Assembly (NCBI GenBank): GCA_964017195.1
Contig: OZ024888.1
Location: 13,649,701 to 13,713,700, forward strand
Reading direction: 5' to 3'
DNA length: 64,000 bases
From: Siderastrea radians
Lineage: Eukaryota > Cnidaria > Anthozoa > Scleractinia > Rhizangiidae
Part shown: one piece after another, positions 57,321 to 64,000 of the stretch
How the letters are laid out: every line of letters starts with the position of its first letter
How positions within the stretch are numbered: position 1 is the first letter of the stretch
Notes under the pieces: model-generated
What the model saw: the letters and a program-made list of their open reading frames with translations, nothing else
What the model was told of the DNA's origin: nothing
The model's database searches: none
Translations under genes and position numbers: made by a program

Positions 57321-58283
57321 CTAAAAAGGATAAAAATAAAATCATTATTTATTCGTTTTCTATAAATTAACCTACGACAGCCTTCCGTGAAAAATGTTCT
57401 GCCTGTCAAAGTTTATTTAGTGCCTCCACATAAGGAGGGGACCACACCCATATAGCAAGCATTTTTTCCCCTTAAGAAAATAAAACCCTATTAAGAACCT
57501 AAATAGCTTAAATTCTAAGCAGGCACAAACATATAAGAACGTTTTCGGGTTTTTGCTGTATTACAAGTTATTAAAGTCAAATGACCTATATCCGTCAATT
57601 GCGGGATTTCTACGTAATATCGACGCTTCAAGCGTTTATTTACGATGAGCCTTAACGTAGAATAGAATAACATATAAAAACATTTAATTCTATTTCATTT
57701 TATGTACCCCATTTCACTCTAAAGATTATAACTGTTAATTATCCTTTACTGGTCACATGGCGCAAATATTCGTCTCTCAAAGCTAAAACTGAGTAAAGCC
57801 TGGCACGTTTTAAATGGCTCCCAAGTTTGACAGCTTTTCGGCAAATATTCGAAAAGTTATGATCTTTTAGTAGATTTTATTTCAATTAAGCTCCAACCAT
57901 GCCTTAAGTGGCCTTAAGTTATCCCTGTCCTGTCAAATAGCGTAAAAGCTCTATTAAGCCCCCCTCTCTATTAACCCCCCCCTTCTGAAAGTCCTTTTTT
58001 TTTATATAAGCCACCCCTTTCTAATAAGCCCCCTTCCCATTCTCGTTTATGAGGCCTGAAATTAGATAAGCCCTTGGGGGCTTAATAGGGATTTTATTAC
58101 GAGAGAACAAACGTTTCTTAGGAACGGCTTGAAGCAGAATTTAAATTCTCCGTTCTTTGTAAAGAAAATTTTTAATTGTACTCTTATTCCTAGGTCTAAA
58201 TCAAAACTTTACAAAGGTTGCCAAATTTTCTTAAAAGGGAAGTATCCAATTTTCAAGAACAATCTAATGATAATCGTCTTTAC

Positions 58284-58561
58284 CTTGTGTTTCGTTACAC
58301 TCGGTACTGCTACTTTTCCGTAATTCCAAACCCTGTCTGTATTGAATGATTCATTCACTGCCCATATTAACCTTCTTGTGTGGTTTACTAAGTCTAATTG
58401 TTGGTAAAAACGAAGAACCCGTGTTCCAGGGCCATACGAGAGATATCTGAAGAGTACACAGACACTATCTCCTTTATAGGACCGCTCGTAGAGTGGACTT
58501 TCAAAAAGAGATGTTTCCGATGACCGGGAACTACTATTTCTGAATACGGTATATCGGTATC
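58284..58561 (-). CDS. GPCR gene: MAM domain, central exon
   Basis: This 278-nt exon, phase 1 to 0, starts YRYTVFRNSSSRSSETSL. It continues FESPLYERSYKGDSVCVLFR, YLSYGPGTRVLRFYQQ and LIWAVNESFNTDRVWNYGKV. This is the MAM core: the SPLY strand, C-x-x-F-x-Y, the G.L.v strand, then the W.....W segment. The first MAM third (C.F..GMCGW...W) is not in this exon. It is found upstream of the pentraxin exons at 61605-61763. Confidence 0.85.
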
Positions 58562-58928
58562 CTTAAAAAGAAAAAAGAAAAACTGGATTTAGTGTTAGTG
58601 AAGCAGGTGCCCAGGAAGCGGAAGTCGCGTCTCCAATTCTGTCAAAAACGTCATTTTTTTGCAACAGAAGCAAAAAATCTATCTCCTGCCGTTTAAGCTA
58701 CCTGAATGGAACATATGATAAGTATCCTCCTGCAAAATCGATGCATTTGCCTTTCTAATACCGTATCGCAAGAATGCTACATTAGTTCTCAATAGTATCT
58801 TTGGAGGACTAATTATCTGACGGGAGAAGTCTGGGAAGATTACCGGAGTGGTCTAAAGACAATCTAAAGAAAGCGCTGCTGTTCTCACTATTATTTAAGG
58901 TGCATGATCGAGCCCTTTTCCTACTCAC

Positions 58929-59177
58929 CTTCAGCATCCACACACATTGCTGGTCTTTGTACTTTAACATCTCCAACCAAACCCGCAATCAACTGCGACC
59001 AGGGCAAGATGACATTTACAAGATTTCCGCCGCAGCCGTGCGACATCCACGTTATGACCTTACTATCGAGGGCTTTGTTAAAGATGTTTACGTAGCTGAT
59101 CAAGCCAATGAACTGGCCAGCTCTGGGATCTTCTTTTGCCTGGTCCTCTGTTAGTCCAACAGTCAATTCACCCCTTC
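58929..59177 (-). CDS. GPCR gene: pentraxin domain, C-terminal exon
   Basis: This 249-nt exon, phase 1 at both ends, encodes RGELTVGLTEDQAKEDPRAG, QFIGLISYVNIFNKALDSKV and GCGGNLVNVILPWSQL. These are pentraxin hallmarks: the LxLGxxQD strand, the GxIxxVNIW..L segment and the final GNV..W. The domain ends near PAMCVDAE. The calcium-site residues are only partly kept (EDQ present). Confidence 0.88.
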
Positions 59178-60138
59178 CTGTTGAAGATAAGCTTCATTTT
59201 CATTGTGATAAAATAAAAAAAAAACCCTTGGCTTGTAGGACGTAAAAGAAACAACAACTAAAAGTGCATTTAATTAAAGGCAAGAAAAGTGCCGCTGTAC
59301 AACTGACGTAAACGTATTAGATGAATTCGTGTACGTGATCAAGATGTTACCAGTTTTTGAGCGCATTTACACCTTTAATGTCCATCTAGTTTATTCATAC
59401 GGCAGTCCGTTTGCTTTGATGCCAGGTAGCTATTCTCCATCTTACCTATTTCTACACCTTAATAATAATAACGAAAGCAACAACATTAACACCGCAAGAA
59501 ATGTCAGCCGGATTGACGTCTGTGGGGATGATATTTATTTTGTTTAATTCATCCTAGACTCCGTATTGGGATAGACCGCCCTTTCAAAAAGTCTCAACTA
59601 GAAATAGGAATTCATCCCAAAATCAATTTTCAATATACACCCAGTCAGCTGCCCAGTTGAAAAAACGTTGTCAGGTAAAAAGCGTAAATCATTGACAGTG
59701 CGATCCAATGGTGCTCTGGGAAGCGTGAAAATTTGCCTCTATTCTTAGACACGTATACATTATAATAACACAGTATGTCTTAATTTACTCTTTGAATTAT
59801 CTTGGAAAGAAAATATCTTGAATATCAAGAAATGAAACCCGGTAACAAACTTGCCCCTGTCATCTTCCCAGAGTTCCATTGTGTCGCATTGTCCATCGTT
59901 TATACTTTTCAGCCGAACACGTTTTTCAAACGGGTGTCTATTGATTCTTTCTGCTTTATCATCCTGCAAAGGTTGTTATTAATCATATTTCACCTCCTTC
60001 TTTCGGTGAAGTCTACTGTAGGTTCAAACATCAGTATGTTTTTATTTCTGGGGCATTCCAATCTGATACGTCTTTGTTTTTACTCGTTCTCAAAGACCAT
60101 ATTTTTGCAACGAATATCGCCTAGAAAATAGCACATAC

Positions 60139-60281
60139 CGGGAATCGCTTCCCCACTAGAGAATCCACTTCCTGAGAATATTGAATTGTCATTGTGGATG
60201 GTGACCTTTCCTCCATCAGAAGTCCAAACCAAACAAATGTGATGCCATTTCCCGTCATTTGCTGTAGAATTCGTTTTTGTC
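60139..60281 (-). CDS. GPCR gene: pentraxin domain, central exon
   Basis: This 143-nt exon, phase 2 to 1, encodes TKTNSTANDGKWHHICLVWT, then SDGGKVTIHNDNSIFSGS and GEAIPG. The DGKWHHIC.VWTS core and the G..IPG strand are typical of pentraxins. It joins its neighbours in frame on both sides (CC plus G, G plus GA). Confidence 0.88.
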
Positions 60282-60939
60282 CTAAAGAAAAACAATTGTG
60301 TAAATACTGCATTTTTGATAGGGCAGTTTTTCATAAGAGTTATCAAATTTACCTGCAAAGCAGTTATTTGCATTCATGGCTATGCCGCACGATACTGTGA
60401 AGGATAATATACGATATAGCACAGAGGGGTGTAATAATTACTTGTTGACTAAAGGGGATGCAAGGCTTTTCTCTTAATGTTGACTACCACGCCTATTTGG
60501 TGTCAAAGTCGTTTTTATCTGGAGAAAGCTTGACGGCCGGGTTATTTGGACACTGCGCTTGTTCTGACCGCTTCCTGAATTTTAAACAAGGCAGCCTTGG
60601 ACGACCGTGACTAGCCCCATGCGGTTCGGGTTGTTAAAAAATGTTTGTGTTCAATTTGTGGTAATGTACTTTCTTACGTTTGCCGTGTCATTATGAGCGG
60701 CCAGTGAAAGACTACGGTAGAAAACTTCAAAAATAAAACGAACAATAAACAGGCCAAAACAAGCTGGAATCAAAACAGGAAACAAAGGCGTTATGCAAAA
60801 AAAAAAACAACAACAATAGCAACAAAAACAAACAACCAAACAAACAATAAGGCGCCATCGTAACTGATAGTTGGAGAACGAACCATTTTACGTGAAATAT
60901 GATTAAGTTAACACAACTCACACACACACACACACTTAC

Positions 60940-61183
60940 GGAGTCGTCTCGCCAACATACACATAAAATCCCTGGTAGTCGATGAGTGCAATGGCGATGA
61001 TATATTTTCCTTTATTTTCGTAGCGAACCCTGTACCATAAGGGAGTGCCTGCACTCGTTTTGTCTGAAGTCTTCATCCAAAAGCAGACTGTGAATGCAAC
61101 GAGATCTGGGAGATCAGTGATGTTCACATAACCAGTGTGGTTCACAGGAAAGTCTAGTTGGTAGTTACTTTCCATTACAGAAC
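60940..61183 (-). CDS. GPCR gene: pentraxin domain, N-terminal exon
   Basis: An exon of about 244 nt, phase 1 to 2, starts SVMESNYQLDFPVNHTGYVN. It includes FTVCFWMKTSDKTSAGTPLW and ends FYVYVGETTP. This is the start of a pentraxin fold (FP..s.y..l..LP.L.aFTVCFW). A TTTTTACAG acceptor and CC|GTAAGT donor flank it. With the next two exons it forms one complete pentraxin bounded by phase-1 introns. Confidence 0.88.
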
Positions 61184-61604
61184 CTGTAAAAAAAAATATG
61201 GCTTGACATTTTTATGTGCTTTCATTTCACTTTAAGCCTTTAAGCGAAACTTTTAACACAAATAAGAGCTTGGTGCGATCGATGATTTTGTTTTCAGCAC
61301 GCAGACTGGATTGAGGAAAATGAAATGAACGTTTTTTTTTTCCTTTCATCGTATAATAACGCTTATAATAAGATTCCACTAGTGGTCTTGCATAATTTTA
61401 CAAATTATGGTTTGTACGACACAAAATGTCTTACCTATTATCTAACGGTAACTAAATACTAATCTTATTTTTAGTACTTTCTTTTTCAACCCGTTTTAAT
61501 TATTAATGCAGTAAATATATCAGGGAAGGTTAACGATCCTGTGGCCCTACAGAATTACATGCAAATATGTTTGAAGTGAAAGACGTTTTGTCGAGTGTTT
61601 TAAC

Positions 61605-61763
61605 CTGACGCTGGATTCAATCCTTTCCTTTGTAAATACGAATTGACTTGAATAGTTGAGCGTTCCGTTTCTTGCTTCAGTGTTTGTCTCCAGGTTGAAC
61701 CCTTTTGGTTAGAGTTTACCCAACCGCACATTCCTTGGGAAAATTCACGACAACCACCGTCCA
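61605..61763 (-). CDS. GPCR gene: MAM domain, N-terminal exon
   Basis: This 159-nt exon, phase 1 at both ends, encodes VDGGCREFSQGMCGWVNS, then NQKGSTWRQT, ending LQRKGLNPASG. It fits the first third of a MAM domain (C.FE.GMCGW.N......W...). The usual continuation, a G-Y-x-x-V strand, is not in the next genomic exon, which starts a pentraxin, but at 58561. FN2 lies immediately upstream. Confidence 0.78.
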
Positions 61764-61983
61764 CTGCAAACAAATGAGAGGTAGAAGATAAGAATTGCTT
61801 AAAAAAGAAATGTACAATCTACGTAAGAAATTAAGTAAGATTCTAAGATTGGAAGATATGATGCCACATTATGCCGAAAAATGGAAGTAAAAAATTTTTA
61901 CTTAATGGTAAAGAATAAAGATGACCTTAACTGTATGCATGAGCACCGTGCATTCCGGATAAATGAATGAACGAGTAAATAGA

Positions 61984-62130
61984 TGAATGGATGGATGGAT
62001 GGATGGATGGGTGGATGGATGGATTGAGGGAGGTATGGATGTGACGTGACGTGTTGTGATGTGATGTGATTCAATGTAATGTAATGTAATATGATGTGCT
62101 GTGATGCGCTGTGATGTGATGTGTGATGAG
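61984..62130. repeat. (TGGA)n and TGTGATG/TGTAA simple repeats
   Basis: Ten or so TGGA units (61984-62024) are followed by irregular GTGATGTGATG and TGTAATGTAATG runs. They lie in the intron between the FN2 and MAM exons. Confidence 0.85.
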
Positions 62131-62204
62131 TTGGTGGATCATAGTGCATGGAGGGTAACTTTCCAGACAGAGTCGTCCAAACAAGCTACGGATTACCGAC
62201 TTAC

Positions 62205-62378
62205 CAGCACACCAATCCCATGTAAAACGTGTTTGGTTATTTGAAGACAATGGGCACCATAAATCCTGGCTGTCTTCAGTTGTACATGTAGTGTGTTGCT
62301 TATTTTTGTAAATAAAAGGGAAATCGCAGCAACCTCCACCAGCCGTACGTCGTATTGGGCATAGTGATCGTGTTGGGC
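62205..62378 (-). CDS. GPCR gene: fibronectin type II domain exon
   Basis: This 174-nt exon, phase 1 at both ends, encodes PTRSLCPIRRTAGGGCCDFP, FIYKNKQHTTCTTEDSQDLW and CPLSSNNQTRFTWDWCA. The C.FPF.Y....Y..C....D..WC......W..C pattern is that of FN2, a small two-disulfide collagen- or glycan-binding fold. It joins upstream with C plus GC (Arg) and downstream with G plus TG (Val). Confidence 0.88.
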
Positions 62379-63767
62379 CTAGAACAAAAAAATTATGATC
62401 TTACCTTTCCTCTCATTCTGTGAAATGACATAACTGTAACTGGTCATTAATTCCTTTCTATTATTATATAGACAAAAGTGTTTTAGTGGAAAATAGATCA
62501 CTCGTAAAGTTCATACGAAACTACATCCGGGACTTGAGTGACGTATTTTCCATGTCCTCACTAGTGAGGATATCGATGACGTTATTTCCCGCTCTTACAC
62601 TTTTGTTTGTGCAAAAATACTCTTGTCCATACAATAAAAAGAAAATTACACGGTGGCTTGAAGATATGAATTTTATTTTCTCTTGGTAAAAAAGCAATAA
62701 TTTACTCACTTGCTGCGCCCGTTCATAAAATATTGTTTTTACCACTCGAAATAAAATTCATATCTTCACGCTGCCGAGTAATGTCCTCTATATCTTTCTT
62801 GTGATGAAACTGTAATTGAAAAAGAGTCGCTTAACAGCTTTCTTAGCTGACCAAGTTTGTAGTGAGCAAACGTAACGATTATTACTGATATTGCTTTGCT
62901 TTTCTTGTCCTGAATGGGAATTGAACCGACGCTTTAGTAACTGATTGACATTACGCTGCACATGCATGGATAGAGGAAAAAACAATAAATTGCTCAAGTT
63001 TTGGTAGAGATTGGCTGTAAATTAGGATGTTAAAAACTTCTGTAATTTGAACAATAACAACAAGATCTTACGTTCTTTATCTTTAACCCTACTCTGCCTG
63101 AAGGGGGGGGGGGTGGGGGGGCACATTGTGCACGCGCTGAATTCAGTGAGTTATAACTTTTAAACGGCTAGACGAATAATCACCAAATCTCGTGACTTTT
63201 CCCAAAATTTATCAGAGAAAATTTTCCTTTGTCAATGACGTGTCTATGATGATTAACGTTTTCATAGCAACCGTCTACTCAGAAGTGTATTTTGACTATT
63301 TTCTGTCTTCTTGCAGTCTTTTTTCAGGTTTTTCCCCTTGGTTTGTAAGAAGAAGATAGTGTTTTTATTTTTGTGTGCTTGTTTTGACTAAGTATGTTTC
63401 TTAGAACAAAATCATATATTTTTGGTGACGTCATTGTCAGCTGTAGGACTGCAGGTTTGGGATACAAGATGGTGGACTGAAATTCAAAATGGCGGGTTTG
63501 TGACGTTGTTGTGACGTCAAGACATGTCATAATTAACGCGTCATAAGCCCAATCTGTTAAGGTAATGACGTGCTACAAACTTGCCAAGTTTCATTGCAAG
63601 AGCTTTAATACTTTTCAAGATCTATGAGGGGGGGGGGGGTGCCCCCTTCCAGGCTCAGAAACTCAAAAAATGCCCAGGCAGAATAGGGTTAACGGATGGA
63701 ACATTCCTTATTTGGGCCTCTCAAGGCGCTGTACCTTTTTGTATGATATTAAAAATAAAGAACTTAC

Positions 63768-64000
63768 GATATAAAGTGAAAACTTCTCCCCGTGTAAGTG
63801 GGCGGAAAAATATCCCTAGATCTCGCAAGAATCCGTGGAATACTTCCTTTGTGTCTTTTTTGTAGCCGAGCTCATACGTCGTGTGATTGGTCAGATTAAG
63901 GTCAATATCTTCCCCGTTATATTCGGAGGGCTCTTCACCAGCTTCCAATCCGTCTAAGTACAACTTTCCTTTGCGGGTGCTGCGATTCCAAATAAACACT
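63768..64000 (-). CDS. GPCR gene: LamG/ConA-like exon, partial at window edge
   Basis: An open minus-strand segment runs from the window edge to a donor at TATC|GTAAGT in phase 1. It encodes FIWNRSTRKGKLYLDGLEAG, then TYELGYKKDTKEVFHGFLRD and IFFRPLTRGEVFTLY. The pattern (KLYLDG, then G......F.G.L.D..iF.R.Lt..EV) is that of LamG/concanavalin-like jelly rolls. The rest of this domain, any signal peptide and the start codon lie beyond the window. Exons visible in the window total about 1,190 residues. Confidence 0.75.

Noticed and set aside
59760..59969. Minus-strand ORF with WEDDRGKFVTG as a possible receptor exon
   Set aside because: It lies inside the pentraxin domain between two exons that already join in phase and in structure, and it has no clean donor.
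63420..63530. Further TGACGTCA-like sites near the right edge
   Set aside because: They lie in an intron among G-runs and lack the fixed E-box partner seen at 40912 and 41204.

Overview
This window is animal nuclear DNA. It is AT-rich, has short exons with GT-AG introns, and holds many tRNA-derived SINEs and inverted-repeat (MITE) elements, a BEL/Pao LTR retrotransposon and a leucine-rich-repeat GPCR with CUB, MAM, pentraxin and fibronectin-II modules. That receptor type, the BEL family and the repeat style fit a cnidarian, most likely an anthozoan such as a stony coral or sea anemone. This is inference; no database search was possible.

Layout. (1) 1-15534: a tandem array of a ~4.74-kb unit, 3.3 copies. 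Each complete unit carries one minus-strand tRNA-Arg(TCT) gene with an A box, B box and poly-T terminator. Each unit also carries two older MITEs, so those inserted before the amplification. (2) 16129-25501: a single-exon C2H2 zinc-finger gene on the minus strand, split inside its third finger by an 8,438-bp BEL/Pao element with 317-bp LTRs and a 5-bp target duplication. The element's gag is itself split by a 1,362-bp long-TIR DNA transposon with a 9-bp target duplication. The BEL coding region also has three frameshifts and three stop codons. (3) 26-34 kb: mostly repeats. They include a TTAA-flanked MITE, a 170-bp MITE with 9-bp duplications, a 1,155-bp near-perfect palindrome with 7-bp duplications, and a fold-back pair of tRNA-derived SINEs sharing one 14-bp target duplication. 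One candidate coding exon lies at 28444. (4) 34543-40564, minus strand: four phase-compatible exons of a protein-kinase-like domain that has lost the HRD and DFG aspartates, so it is probably a pseudokinase. Its N-terminus lies further upstream and was not found. (5) 41626-44662, plus strand: a candidate three-exon gene for a ~94-residue hydrophobic protein of unknown function, followed by AATAAA. The kinase-like gene and this gene diverge, and the interval between them holds two CRE plus E-box pairs with identical spacing. (6) 44-48.8 kb: MITEs, microsatellites and a SINE. (7) 49222-64000, minus strand: fifteen exons of one receptor gene, with its 5' end beyond the right edge.

The receptor is the best-supported gene. 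From its N-terminal side it shows a LamG/ConA-like segment, fibronectin type II, the first part of a MAM domain, a three-exon pentraxin domain, the rest of the MAM domain, CUB, an LRR N-cap, six LRRs, an LRR C-cap and a seven-helix rhodopsin-type core like relaxin receptors and GRL101. All fourteen exon junctions agree in phase. The pentraxin sits inside the MAM domain between two phase-1 introns, so skipping those three exons would give an in-frame, continuous MAM. This is the most interesting protein-level observation here.
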